Shown: positions 23,926 through 35,690, numbered from the stretch's first letter. The stretch is 64,000 bases of DNA from Lactifluus volemus (GCA_022376515.1 WTXI01000146.1:29418-93417), one strand, 5' to 3'. Numbers and translations: made by a program. Notes: generated from the letters alone by a model not told the origin.

Positions 23926-24473
23926 TGAGTAAAAAAAGTAGTATATCCTTTCGCTGTTATACTTTACACGGTTCCGAGTCTGTGCGGGCAACTGAATTTG
24001 CGACGGCGACTGAATGGAGTAAGTTGTTCCATTATGGGAAGGGATTACAGGTTGTACCCAATTATCGATTGATTCAATCACAACAGCCTGTCTGTACACT
24101 ACAAGACATGATGCGGGGGGGATATAATCGAAAAGTGCATCTGGTGTAAAGAAAATGTAGGAAATGTTCGAGTCAGGCCAACCACAAGAGCGCTAGGCCT
24201 TGTACAACTGAGAACATATATCAGGGGCCCGCAACGACTAATCGATGAGCCACGACTGAGACTCACCTTGGTCAGAAGTCCTAAATGGTTGTGATGACAC
24301 TGGCAGCTGACGATTCTGATTCATGAGGGTAACGGGAAAGTTCGAATTGGTTGGAAACGGTCCTAAATTAACGCATTCCGGAAACTTCAATGGATGTGGT
24401 AACACTTGGATCCGAGAAAGAGATGACCGAGAACAGATGGGTTTGGGGGGGGGGGGGGGTTGGAGATGGAGAT
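23926..24473. other. 3' flank of DUF6535 copy 5
   Basis: Duplicated intergenic sequence, related to 54790-55084 next to copy 7. It contains a run of 15 G (24445-24459). No gene. Confidence 0.5.
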
Positions 24474-26371
24474 TCATGCGATAGTGGGTTCCAGCGGGTC
24501 AGAGACATGATGAGATAGGGATCCATCCGAAGGGGGTGGGACATGGGTCGATGGGCCAGCGCACAAAGGGTACCGCGATACGTCCCACCTGTTGAAGAGG
24601 GTTGGGCCATGTAACGCATTGTAACATTCGGAAACAAGGAAGAGCATGAAGTGGAGAACGCTTCCATCCGACGAGTCCCCAGTCTTCGCCCTTTCTACGA
24701 TTTCATTCCACGTTTCACAAAATCGGTCCTGCAATTCAGGGAGGGTATCTCGTATGGAAAACCCAGAAAGGGATGGTAACATGTATTGTGCGATGGACCA
24801 CTTGGCGGAGGGTGAGGCGTTCAAGATCTGGGTGGCGATGAGATTCCAGTTGGCAAGTAACAAGTTATTGCGATTTTGAGTGTAGTTTTCACTAATGACG
24901 TCTTCCAATTCTCCCAATTGCTTCGCAGCGAGTTTGATCCAACCGTCACCCCCATCCTCCGCGGATACGGTCACTAGAACGTCCGCAATAATCGTTTGTG
25001 CGAGTAAGCCCATCTTCCCATTCTCGCTGAGAGATTGCCCCACATCAACGGTTTGCACGGCCTTTCGGTACTCGGTGTGAGAAAATAGGTCCAATAAGCC
25101 TAAACTATTGGCCAGATCTGCAACCTTCAGGTACGTTTTGAACTGATCCATTATTGTCTGGTCGAGGAGTGAAGTGAGTGAGAAAGTGCGCTTCATGAAA
25201 GCCACCGAGACCGAAGAAAACTTCATGGAGTCCATGTCGCAAGAATATCGTGGGAATCCGAGACGATTTTCGAGCCATAAAACCCGTGGATGTCGTTGAA
25301 GAACTGACCCAGTTCTTTACCTGAGGCCAGGACATGGGCGTCAAGCGTCCAATTCAGGATGAAGCTGTCAAACGTCGACGAATCGCTGGAAACAATCTCT
25401 GCCGCCATCTTCTCGATACCTTTAGAAAACCCGAGGGAATATTTAGCGGCATGGTCACGAAGGCGCTTCGAGAAAGAAACCGGGTATAATAGCCAGGCAT
25501 ATATTGGAAAGGTCCCAAAGGAAAATGGGGAATAGTATGGGCTATCCGCCCACACCATTGGTGTGATTGTGATGATCAGGTACGCAGTGGCAGCGACGGC
25601 GATCCATCCAACTACGAAGTAAAAGATGGTGCGATTGATATTGAAGAGGTATATGAGAAGGCCGGTGAAGAACAGGAAGAGGGAAGTGTGTATCAGGAGG
25701 GTCATGACGTCTGATACCGATGAGAAGCCCAGCCTATCGACACCACGGGAAAAGAATGCACGAATCCGGGCCACATCGTGTGGCGTGTGCCCTAGTTTCT
25801 GGGAGACCCGAAGGTATCGGCGGGCCCATTGCTGTAACATTAGTGCCAGCATAGCAGAAGTAAGGCCGATAGTCAAGCTCAAGAACCAGAGAGTATTGAC
25901 AATGACGATGTAATTCTGGGGAGAGAAGGGCGGCGGAGTAACTTCCGTGGGTGGCTGAGATGGGTTGGTGTCGGCGTGAAGCTGAAGCTTATAGATATTT
26001 TCAAGGTAAAATGATGAGGTCTCTTGAGGATTTGGCTTGAGGTCGAGGACGGTCACGGCGAGCAATACCGCAACGGAAGCAGAGAATAGACCGGTCTATC
26101 ATTTTTGACTTGAGGTGATGGGAATGTTTGTTATAAGCTGAGGACTCACAAAGACAAGAATGCCGTCAGCATCTTTCTGCCAGTGTTCGGCCATCTTCTC
26201 GTGTTCTGTCTCTGCTACGCGGGAATAATTGTTGAAGAGAGAAGCTGAACTATCAGCGAGTTCAGGCGCGGGTGGCAACAGTAGATCTCAAGTCCAGGTT
26301 AGGAAAGACAGCAAAGGTCAAGGGAGAGAAAACATACTTGTGGACTCAGGGTCATTATGTGGTGGTGACAT
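24474..26371 (-). pseudogene. DUF6535 copy 5, one frameshift
   Basis: Exon 1 is 26371-26338 (MSPPHNDPEST) and exon 2 carries ELADSSASLFNNYSRVAETE; the exon 3 core FSPPQNY-type / QQWARRYLRVSQ is well kept. The single clear defect is near 25233: copies 6 and 7 have the equivalent of CCAATxxCGCGA/CAAG and this copy lacks one A, so the frame changes from the 5' part (to 25223) to the 3' part (from 25235). The rest of the gene is open to the stop at 24474. Either a recent pseudogene or a one-base sequencing or assembly error. The head-to-head MINDY copy 2 is intact. Confidence 0.8.
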
Positions 26372-26575
26372 TGAAGCGTCCAATGTTTATTTCAGGAACA
26401 GCCAACACTCGGAGATAGTTAAATTGGCTTTGGCATGTTTGGCTATCTTTGTCAAGATGATCAGCCAATAGCAGAAAGCCCTTAGTGCACGCAGGCTGCA
26501 CGCGGCTTCGGCAAAACCCCGGGAATACACGGTCTATTGTACTTGTATCTCTACCGTTTATCCTTTTGCCCAGTA
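26372..26575. promoter_or_regulatory. Divergent promoter region, DUF6535 copy 5 / MINDY copy 2
   Basis: Only 204 bp separate the two start codons, the most compact of the four pairs. It shares AATAGCAGAAAGCCCTTAGT with the equivalent regions at 33755 and 11390. No core promoter box is assigned. Confidence 0.55.
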
Positions 26576-28123
26576 ATGTCGCCCATCTCCAATCACACGA
26601 TGTTCGAGTCGGGCCAACAAGTTCGCAATTCTGTCGAGCGAGACGCACGGAAGCCCTCCGAAGAAAATTGGGATATCAAGACGATCACCTTCTCTCCATC
26701 TGGTAATAGTTGCGAATACAGGATCATCATGCAGAACAACAATGGGTGCGTTCTCGCTCTTATGATACTCTCCTCCCTGATATATAGGACGAGATAGGCC
26801 GTGCTCATTCATTACGATATGCAATATCCTTATCCTCCGCGATGAGATAGTTCTTCCCCAAGACCGCGAATCCGTCTCGTTTGAGATACTCTCGAAACTT
26901 GTCCTAGGCCATATTGAGAAGACCGTATCGAAAAAAAGTAACCAGGATATGTCTAAAAACCTCCGTATGATGTCTTCCTCTATTAGTGAGTCTGAGTAGA
27001 GCCAACTCGATTCGCTATGACTCACCCACGCTTGTGCTTGCAGCAGGAATGTCGTTCAACCCCATCTTCACCTCCATAGCCTTTGACCAGAAAGCTGGGG
27101 AGGTCTCACTTTTTGCAAGTCTGGGAATTCCCTTAGTGCATGGCTGGCTCGTGGATCCCGCGAGTCATGAAGAATATGCCGCTCTCTCGCGTGTCGTGAG
27201 CTACCAGTCGGCACGGGATCTGATACACCACGTGGAACATCTCTCAGGCTCGTCTGGCGTGGGCGCTAATGCAGATCATGCTGGGCATATGAAACTGATG
27301 GACGAAATCAAAGAGAGCTTTATGAACGGTTAGCACCTCCCTGCGCTCCCTGGACATTATTCTGATGCGACAGGCTCAAGCTGTCGCAATCAAGAGGTTC
27401 CTGGACCACTCGCGCTCACAGCTTACGTCCTACGGCCGGAGCCGTCTTCTTTCTTTCGTGCCGCCGCCGAAATCCCCTACCTCGAAGCTCGCGTCTTCTC
27501 CGTCCTTTCACCATACTTCCACCACGACCTCCACTACCTCCCTGCACCATACTTCCACTGACTCGTCCTTCAGCCATACTTCCACTGCGCATATCTCATC
27601 TTCGCACCCCGAGCTTTTCGCTCTCTTCCGCAACTCACACATCACGGTGCTCTGCAGACACAACAACGAGTTGTATACCCTCGTGACAGACCGCCAGTTC
27701 CTGAAAATGCCGCACGTGGTCTGGCAGCGCCTCGTGGACACGGAGCGGAGTGCAGCCGTATACTTTGACAGCGCTTTCCAGCACGTCCGTTTCGCGTGGG
27801 AGGAATTTATGTCGCACTTCCACGATCACAAACTCGGAGGAGTTCTTCCCAGTCTTCACAGTCATCCGAACACGATCATCACAAACACAAATTTGGAGGA
27901 TTTCTTCACAGTCTTCACAGTCATCACGATCATCACGAAACGACCACGACACAGATTCAGAAATTTTTTCCACATGCACCACGATCATCACGATCACCAC
28001 GATCACCACGATCACCACCACGATCACAAATTCAAAGAATTCCTCCACTCGGCCATACAAAAGTGTATGTACTCCGTGCCATCCTACGCTGACCATTATT
28101 TTATTGACTGTACGCCATTGTAA
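26576..28123 (+). CDS. MINDY-family deubiquitinase, copy 2, His-rich tail (intact)
   Basis: Four exons: 26576-26745, 26798-26985, 27044-27328 and 27381-28123; 461 residues. Exon 1 carries NWDIKTITFSPS and ends QNNNG, and exon 2 continues PCSFITICNILILRDEIVLP (catalytic Cys). Exon 3 has FNPIFTSIAFDQ and GIPLVHGWLVDP. The third intron (gttagc...ctcaag) removes an apparent stop codon and restores frame. Exon 4 has RFLDHSRSQLT, the catalytic-type His in ALFRNSHITVLCRH, and LYTLVTDRQFL. The C-terminal tail is unusual: a His/Asp repeat (HHDHHDHHDHHDHHHDH) made by tandem 9-bp and longer repeats. The tail has slipped frame relative to copy 3. K48-ubiquitin trimming is inferred from the family. Confidence 0.85.
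27820..28035 (+). repeat. Tandem repeats in MINDY copy 2 tail
   Basis: About 60-bp units beginning CACGATCATCACAAACAC-like and containing CTTCACAGTCTTCACAGTCA recur in slightly changed form. They are followed by short ATCACCACG repeats (about 27985-28026). Copy 3 has a single unit of the longer repeat, so copy 2 was expanded. Confidence 0.65.
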
Positions 28124-29259
28124 GTTGAACATGTTCTCAGTTCGCATCACATAGGCCATCACGATACCCCCAAAGGGGATTTCCTGTAACACACCATGTC
28201 GTTAGTCCGACAATCCTCGGCGGTTGTCAGTTCAAGTAACTTGATTGTCCCCTGGGCTCGGCTCGGCTACGGCTTGGGTCACCTTATTGTGTATGAGCCA
28301 AGCCTGAGTCAAGCCGTCCAAGCCATTCCAATTTATCTTTCTCCTAATATTCTTCAACTGGTAGAAGCAACCCGCCCCATGATAGGCAGCCAAGGACTCT
28401 TTCATTCGCGTTTGGCGTCCTGATTGCCTTATTTGTTTATCGCAACAAGCTCGATATTCGAGATCTGCCACTCATTTCCATTGCACAGCACCATCGGCGC
28501 AGTCACTCAGCCTTTTTCAGGTGCAGGACCAGGCACGTCAAATAGCCCACAAGGAGTTTTCCTCTCCTGCAATACCTTAACTGCGGAGGGCTAGAGATTT
28601 CCGCCATGGGTGGGGCAGATCCCGGTCTGTGGTTTGAGGGTGGATAATCGAATTGGACGGATGTGGTGGTGGGGCCATGTACATGCAGAGCGCGTACGAT
28701 AAGAACTTTATTTGGACAGCTATGAAACATATTTTGCATAGCGCGCTAGCGCAACTCCCCAAGGACATAACGCTCCGCCCTCCCCCACTCACCTTGGCAC
28801 CACAGCTGGATACCGACCTGCCTCATCCATGCTTATCTACCTTGCCATAGGCCACGGGTTCATCGACTCCTATTAAGCCTACGCACTGTCCCCATTGTGG
28901 AGTCAATCCCAAACCGTCATCCACGTCATCAGATATTGCCCCCAGTTTGCCGCGGCGAGAACCACCTAACCCGATAGCCGCCGCTTGTGACCATACACTT
29001 GCTACCCTCTTCGGCACCAAGGAGGCATAGCACTCGTCAATCTCTTAGAAGCGACCAAGGCTTTCTTCTACTCAAGAGACGACCCTTTATACCCAGGATA
29101 ATCACCCTCGGCTCAGCTGCCTCGTTTCATACCAATTTCCACCTACCGTTCCAACCCAGTGTAAACGTTTTCATTCCCCTTCTGTAATCATGTACAATTC
29201 TATTTTCTGGGGTCCGCCTATTTGGCTTGAGCCCGCTAGTATAAGAGAATACGAGTTAT
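28124..29259. repeat. 3' flank of MINDY copy 2, duplicated segment
   Basis: No intact gene. The sequence from about 28920 to 29259 recurs at 13690-14050 and 58430-58755. It includes a GST exon remnant (listed separately) and leads directly to the TA target site of the 29262 element. Confidence 0.6.
28505..28700 (+). pseudogene. GST remnant
   Basis: A short stretch equivalent to GST exon 3: a CAGGTGCAGGACCAGGCACG segment corresponds to FLQAQDTERQ, and GTGGTGGTGGGGCCATGTAC corresponds to the MVGP / exon 3 donor region. Stops interrupt it. Confidence 0.55.
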
Positions 29260-29261
29260 TA

Positions 29262-30621
29262 CAGCCCCTTGCATAACGTTGGGCGGGTCCGAAAAAAAAA
29301 ACACACACAGCGGAGTGCTAATTTCAATCTCCGCATTCTTTGGTAATGTGAGTCATGTGACGCCCAGGTGCGAAGGAAAGACAACGCAGGGGAAGTAAGG
29401 AGCGTAGCAGTGTACTCAACGGTTTCGTGACTGTGTGGGTGGGTCGGGGAAGTGTATAGTAAAGTTTACAAGTACACTAATCAACATTTTCCGAGACGGG
29501 GAACTGTCCTGGATCCCAGATTTGTCTCGGGAGCATGCAAGTACGTGTTGTCTTGATGAAGAGGCTCCGCTTTGCCCCCTTGGGCTGTGCTTAGAAGGAT
29601 AGGCAGCGAGAGGTCGCGATCAACTGGATGGAGGATATCGTGATGGGCGTCATTGTAGAGTGGGCAGGCTACAATGACATGTTCGACGGTTTGTGTAGGA
29701 GCCCCGCATGGGCAATTCATGGGAACGGAACTTGACCGTGTACAAGCCGATGAGGGCAGTGATGAGACGGACGAGGGTGGAGAAGACCGCCCTCTCGTGA
29801 CCTTTTGATCCTTGGATCACTGGTGGTATCTTGCCGTTGGGTGGGGTAGGGAGGGCGATGTAGGTGTGAGAGCGGCGATCGTTGCTCAGCCAGCGGTCGG
29901 CCCATGTGTCGATTGCCGAGGCTTTGGCCTCACGTCGTTGGTAGCTGATGGTGTGTGGTTCGCAGTGGTTGGCGGGAGCGGGCGTGGGGCGATCGTGTCC
30001 GGTTTTGTGGGGCCCAGACTACCTGGATCTTGAGGTACCTGTGCAGGGAGAGGAGGTTGTCAGCCATCTGTCTGAACGAGAGCGAGAAGGGCTGGCCTGG
30101 GTGGGGGCTAGGCTTGGTTATGCTAGATATCGTGGTGGGGTCCGGGGAGATGAGGAGGAGGTGGGTGACAGGGTGGTTAGTGAGTATAAGTTGAGCGGGT
30201 GAGATACCAGTGTCAAATGCCGCGGGCTCGGTGTCGAGTGCTGCGACAGTTGTCCCTAAGGGGCGTTCGGAATGGCGGAGTTCTCTGCCGTTTGCATAGC
30301 TACGGCGGCCGTGATACCAATGGGGGTGTTATCATCTCTGTCAGCGTTAGTGAGAGCACCATGGCAGAAAATCACCAGCTTCTGGTTGTCGTTGGAGGCC
30401 ATTTCAGATTTGAGGAAGGTGACCCAGGCTTTGTGATCGTCACCGCGTCTGACTTCGGGGTCTTGGGCGAGTCTGTCATCCCACCAATGCAGGCACCACG
30501 TGCAACGACAATGGTCATGTTATCTCAAAGGTGATACGACGGAGATTGAAATTAGCACTCCGCAGTGCTCCGCTGTGTATGTTTTTTTTTTCGGACCCGC
30601 CCAACGTTACGCAAGGGGCTG
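29262..30621. mobile_element. Tc1/mariner-like TIR element (TA target), 1360 bp
   Basis: The ends are CAGCCCCTTGCATAACGTTG on the left and its inverted, nearly identical copy on the right; the terminal inverted repeats are about 75 bp. A poly-A run and AGCGGAGTGCTAATTTCAAT lie inside each. TA dinucleotides flank it at 29260-29261 and 30622-30623. The paralogous segment at 58737-58760 is the empty site, with a single TA between AATACGAATCAT and AATGCCATG, which fixes the boundaries. No transposase is visible. The inside carries a decayed RNase H reading frame on the minus strand, so the element is non-autonomous or a composite. Confidence 0.85.
29481..30480 (-). pseudogene. RNase H-type protein remnant inside the TIR element
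   Basis: Minus-strand pieces in two frames read VIFCHGALTNADRDD (an RNase H first-strand-like motif with His where Asp is expected), later TWADRWLSNDRRSHTY, STLVRLITALIGLYTVKF, then after a frame change MNCPCGAPTQTVEHVIVACP and LYNDAHHDIL. The CPCGAPTQTVEH...CPLY motif is typical of the C-terminus of RNase H proteins associated with fungal non-LTR retroelements. Several stops; not functional. Confidence 0.65.
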
Positions 30622-30834
30622 TAAATGCCACGTTGCTAGATCACGTTGACTTCGACGCATGCAGGGCGCGGAATGGACTGATTTACTTTCAGTGGGGGCA
30701 ACCACGGAATTGAACAAAAGTCCTCCGAGGTAGCCTGAGATGGAATGCGCACGGGCAACTACCTGCCATGGATGATACTTCCGAGTCGACTCGCTCGTCT
30801 GCATGCCTACGTGTAAAATTGTCTTGCAGCGGCG

Positions 30835-31475
30835 GCCAGAAAACGCGAAGCCTTCTCTTCGCTTGCTATCATGATGCGCGAGCGCTCGACCAGCGCCTAC
30901 AAGAAGACCACGTCTCACGCACTCTCGTACTGGCGTTCCATCGGTTTTTGCAGGCCCCAGATTCGGAGCGTCAGATAGCCTACAAAGAAAGAGAGATCTC
31001 TACTGCGTTGTAACTCTTCACATCCCTCCTCGAGCACCAGGAGCGCGAAATTTCCGCAACGGATAGAGCAAGCTCAGGCCTGTGATGTGAGAGTATAGAG
31101 TGGACCTAGGCTGATGTGGTGGTGACTGGTGGGATGGGGCCATGCCAGTGCCAGTGCAGCCCACGCGTGATTAATCTTTCGGGGCCTTATATCTCTCACA
31201 CGATGGACGATACACGGTCTGGGACGCTATCGAAAGGGCTCTTCCGCGCTAACGGTGCGCTGAGGCATTATCGCGCATTTGAGCCCTCTGCAGGGTCAGG
31301 GGTCAAGGCGTGTACTGGATAGACTTTTTGTGCATCCGCCCCCTCAAAGCGACGTGCATCACCGAGGAACCCCATCTGGATAGCAATGAAAGGTGAGAGA
31401 CATTACATTTTTCACTGGCTGTGTCTGCAGATGAATCAAGTCGAGTAATAGTAGGTATGCTTTAATCGACCTAAT
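30835..31475 (+). pseudogene. GST remnant
   Basis: Ordered GST exon fragments remain: ARALDQRLQEDHVSRTLVLA and FHRFLQAPDSERQ (30870-30990), a FRANGALRHYRAFE segment (31240-31285), a DRLFVHPP-type end, and the start of the last exon near 31455. Stops and frame changes throughout. It lies in the position the intact GST occupies relative to DUF6535 copy 2. Confidence 0.7.
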
Positions 31476-31769
31476 ACGAGGTGACGGGGCACGTGATGCG
31501 GAAAGTAAAAGAAGCATAATAATGGAAGAGAGCATAGGTTGAAGTGAAAGTCCCTACCAGTAGAAAGTTTACTTACGAGAACGCTAGGCCTTGGCAAAAA
31601 AAAACCACTAAGAAAATACGAAGGGCCCGCAACGACAATCAATGGAGCGGCTGAGGATTCCGGTTGGTGGGGGTACCGTAGAAGTTCCCATTGGCCAGAA
31701 ACGTCCCCATCTTGAGCATCTCACGTATCCCAGCGATTGGAGAAGTGAGGGTGTTCCGGCGGGTCAGTG

Positions 31770-33652
31770 TCATTTAGGAGGGGGGAGGGCGTGGGGTGCG
31801 TGTGGGTTGGGGCACTTAGGATACTCCGATACGTCCCACCTGTTGAAGTGGGTTGGGCCATGTAACGTATTGTAACGATCGAAAACGAGGAAGAGCATGA
31901 AGTGGAAAGCGCTTCCACCCGCCGAGTCCCCAGTCTTCACCGCCTTTGTTACGATTTCATTCCACGTTTCACAGAATCGGACCTGCAGTTCAGGGAGAGT
32001 ATCTCGTATGGTAAATCGAGAAAGGGGTGGTAAGACGTATTGTGCGATGGACCAATTCACGGAGGGCGAGGCATTCAAGATCTGGGTGGCGATGAGATTC
32101 CAGTTGGCAAGTAACAAGTTATTGCGATTTTGACAGTAGTTTTCACGAATGACGTCTTCCGATTCACCCAATTGCTTCGCAGCGAGTTCAATCCAACCGC
32201 CACCGCCATCCTCCGCGGATACGGCGACCAGAACGTCCGCAATAATTGTTTGTGCGAGTAAGCCCATCTTCCCGCCTCTTCCATTCTCGCTTAGAGATTG
32301 CCCCACATCAATGGTTTGCACGGCCTTTCGGTACTCGGTGTGAGAAAATAAGTCCAATAAGCCTAAACTATTGGCCAGATCTGCAACCTTCAGGTACGTT
32401 TTGAACTGATCCATTACGTTCCTATTGGAGAGTGAAGTGAGTGAGAAAGCGCGTTTCATGAAAGCCACCGAGACCGAAGAAAACTTCATGGAGTCCAATG
32501 TCGCAAGAATATCGCAGGAATCCGAGACGATATTCGAGCCATAAAAGCCGTGGATGTCGTTGAAAAACTGACCCAGTTGACGATCTGAGGCCAGGACATG
32601 GGCGTCAAGCGTCCAGTTTAGGATGAAGCTGTCGACCGTCGACGAACTGGTTGTAACGTTCTCTCTTGCCATCTTCTCAATACCTTTAGAAAACCCTAGG
32701 GAATATTTGGTGGCCCGGTCACGAAAACGCTTCGAGAAGAAAGCTGGGAATAATAGCCAGCCATATATTCGAAAAGCCAATGAAGAAAATGGTGAATAGT
32801 ATGGGCTATCCGCCCGCAGAATTGGCATGATTGTGATGATCAGGTACGCGGCGGTTGCGATCGAGATCCAACAAACAACGGCATAAAAGACGGTGTGATT
32901 GATATTGAAGAGATAGATGAGAAGGCCGATAAAGAACAGGGAGAGGGAAATGTGTATCAGCAGTGTCACCACTTCTGCCACCCTTGAAAAGCGTAACTCT
33001 TCGACGCCGCGGGCAAAGAATGCACGAATCCGGGCCACGTCATGTGGTGTGTGCCCTAGGCTCTGAGCAATCTGGAGGTATCGACGGGCCCATTGCTGTA
33101 ACATTATTGCCAGCATAGCAGAAGTAAGACCGATAGTCAAGCTCAAGAACCAGAGGGAGTTCACCCAGATGATGTAATTCTGGGGAGAGAAGGACGGCGG
33201 GGTAGCTGGCGTCACTGTGGGTGGCTGAGATGGGTTGGTGTCGGCTTGAAGCTGAAGCTTATATATATTTTCAAGGTAGAATGATGAGGTCTCCTGAGGG
33301 TTTGGCTTGAGGTCGAGGACAGTCACGGCGAGCAATACCGCGACGGAAGCAGAGAATAGACCGGTCTATGATTGTTGACTTGAGGCGATGGGAACGTTTG
33401 TTATAAATTGAGGACTCACAAAGACAAGAATGCCGTCAGCATCTTTCTGCCAGCGTTTGGCCGTCTTCCTGTGTTCTTTCTCTGCTACATGAGAATAATT
33501 GTTGAAGAGAGAGGCTGAACTATCAGCGAGTTCAAGTTTAGGTGTGGGAAACAGTTGATCTCACGTCCAGTTGGCGAGATTAGCAAAGACAACGAAGGCC
33601 AAGGGAGAGGTAACATACTTGTGGACTCTGGGTCATTATGTGTTACTGACAT
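31770..33652 (-). CDS. DUF6535 membrane protein, copy 6 (intact)
   Basis: Three exons: 33652-33619 (MSVTHNDPEST), 33559-33420 and 33365-31770, 589 residues. Exon 2 encodes ELADSSASLFNNYSHVAEKE and KRWQKDADGILVF. Exon 3 opens TGLFSASVAVLLAVTVLDLK and keeps FSPQNYIIWVNSLWF, AMLAIMLQQWARRY, LLIHISLSLFFIGLLIYLF and the whole distal domain. The last residues are a short Pro/His-rich tail. It is closest to broken copies 5 and 7 and is the only unbroken member of that subgroup. Its divergent MINDY partner (39074) is now 5.4 kb away because transposons landed between them. Confidence 0.85.
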
Positions 33653-34021
33653 TGAAATCCAGTGGTTGTTTTGAGGGCCAGCCGAATAAAAAAAACTAGG
33701 TATTTAAAGGGACAAAGAGATAAGAGATAAATTGGCATGGGGTGTTATCGGCCAATAGCACAAAGCCCTTAGTGCGCACAGGCTTCGGCAAACTGTACTT
33801 GTAAGACATACTGTACAAGTGCTTGAGCGGCTGCGCCGCCAATTCGGACAAATAAGGGAAGATTGGTAAGCAGCCATCTGCGTCAACCTCTGGAGAAATG
33901 CTACAGAGAAAGCAAAACAGAATGAAGTGGAAAAAAAAAGGTGCAAACCTTGAGATTCAAGACAAAGGAAACCAAAAAGCCCCCCCCATAAAAATGAAAA
34001 GAGAAAACATAGCAACAATGC
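33653..34021. promoter_or_regulatory. Split divergent promoter of DUF6535 copy 6
   Basis: Up to about 33810 the sequence matches the DUF6535/MINDY promoter of the other pairs (GCCGAATAAAA, ATAGCACAAAGCCCTTAGTG). Beyond that it departs into inserted sequence; the promoter sequence resumes near 39005. A short GCGGCTGCGCCGCC palindrome lies at about 33827-33840. Confidence 0.55.
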
Positions 34022-34755
34022 ATCAGGAAAACATGATATTTGCTTATGCTAATTAATGGTGCTTATCACTGCTTAGAGTCCATTCAGCCACACTTTTGGA
34101 CTGAAATTTGCAAAATTGATGGTAACTTTGGTGACCGGTCTGGGGCCATCCACATCAGGAAAACCTATATTTTGCTTAAGTGGTGATTAATATTGCTTAA
34201 CGTGCTTAATCTGAATTTTAAGCACATTAAGAGCCAGTTAAGAAACATGGGATTAAGCACAGCTGCACAGGTAATACCACCTCGTTGCTTAATTAAGCAC
34301 TTTTCTGCTTAATTGTGCTTGATTAAGCAGAATCTGCTTAATTAAGCTAATTAAGCACAGCCTAAGCAAGATTTAAGCAAGACCTTATGAAGCATCTTTC
34401 ACATTTCTAAAGGGCTTTCATATCTTTAATCACACAATAGTTTGAGCATAAATCATTTATATTTCAGATAAACTACTACATCAATAACTATCTATGTACT
34501 AATCCAGTTCCACAGGCCTTGGTGAAACAGCCCTGGCAGGGGTGGGGCTGCAGGACCACAGGAACGAGGTGGTGGTGGCAGTGGTGGAGGTGCGGGAGTC
34601 GTGGGAAATGCGGGGGGTGCAGGAGGTGTGGAAGTCGCGGGAAACACGGGAGGCGCAGGGAACGGGGGAGGCACAGGGAATGCAGGGGGAGGCGTGGGAG
34701 ACATGCAAGGCGCAAGGGGCACAGGAGATGTGGGAGGTGAAAGGGGCACGAGAGG

Positions 34756-35690
34756 TGTTACGGTTATGCGGGCCGTCCGGCTCATTCCTTGTTATTTTCC
34801 GTCTATTTTTCGACTTGTGTTATGACCTAGGATCCCTTTCCTTGGCCAGCCCCTTCTGTTTCGCTTCTAGGGGCTGTGGGTCGCCGTTTTGGATGTGTAT
34901 TTGACTCAGGGATCATGACTCAAATCTTGAGTCAGCGTTCTTGACTCAGGTCTTGAGTCAGACGCACTGAGTCAGTTCTTGAGTCATCAGAACTGACTCA
35001 GGTCCTTAGTCAATAGTCTTGACTTCGCTACTGTACTGTGACCTTTGTAGGATAGTTGGCTGGCCCTCTGTACGCATAAATAGGGCCCTGTAGACGAGCT
35101 AAAGCCCCAGCTTCAGCTTCGTCTAGAATCGCAGTTCATTGTCTCCTGCTCACACTCGCATCGCATCTTCTCCCCTCGTCTTGTGAATCCCCTCTTCGTA
35201 CCTTGATCTGGGTACTTCGCGCCACGATCAGACATCTGTGAACTTGTTCCATTTCCGTGTAACAAGTCCCCAGATGCCTGAACCCTAATACGAACGCGCT
35301 GTGAGAAGTAGTCCCCACTTCTCACCCCGCGTCTGCCCTCGAACCTTAGTTCAACCTCTCACGAGTGTCCTTGGAAGGCGAGCATCTCTTGCATTCCAAA
35401 TACACTCGCGCCCGTGTTGCGGTTGAACCTACACATCGTCATTAACCCATCTGCCACCGTCTATCCTCTTTGGGAACGGTAACTCCGACCATCGCGTGCG
35501 CCGGCCCGCTAGTCCGTCTCGCGCGATACAGACACCCAGAGTTCGCACAGTCAAGTCTACTCCACACAGGACCTTGCCTGCGCGTGCTAGAATCGACTAT
35601 TTGGTGTTGCTAGTCTTGTCCGACTCGCCACAGCAAATAGCCAACCAGAACGACGCTCACTTCGAGCCACGGTCCCTGCGAACCGTGACA
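34756..35690. mobile_element. Solo LTR, same family as the 44298 element (935 bp)
   Basis: It begins TGTTACGGTTATG and ends GAACCGTGACA, near-identical to the LTRs of the 44298-52739 retrotransposon. It is flanked by the 5-bp target duplication AGAGG (34751-34755 and 35691-35695). It is a clean product of LTR-LTR recombination, nested within element A. Confidence 0.93.
34902..35000. promoter_or_regulatory. Cluster of eight TGACTCA/TGAGTCA motifs in LTR
   Basis: Eight exact copies of the bZIP (AP-1/Gcn4) 7-mer TGA(C/G)TCA lie within 99 bp, upstream of an ATAAATAGGG TATA-like box near 35080. This is the expected U3 enhancer plus core promoter of the LTR. Binding by a Gcn4-like factor is inferred. 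Confidence 0.7.

Noticed and set aside
24474..24735. Extra Pro-rich gene on minus next to DUF6535 copy 5
   Set aside because: It is the alternative frame of the copy 5 tail and the run of 15 G in its flank.
26372..28123. MINDY copies read as catalytically dead because the raw frame stops after QNNNG
   Set aside because: A GT-AG intron at the same place in every copy restores the NGPC motif.
33815..33860. Helitron end (GC-rich hairpin near GCGGCTGCGCCGCC)
   Set aside because: No CTRR terminus at a fixed distance and no Rep/helicase sequence nearby.
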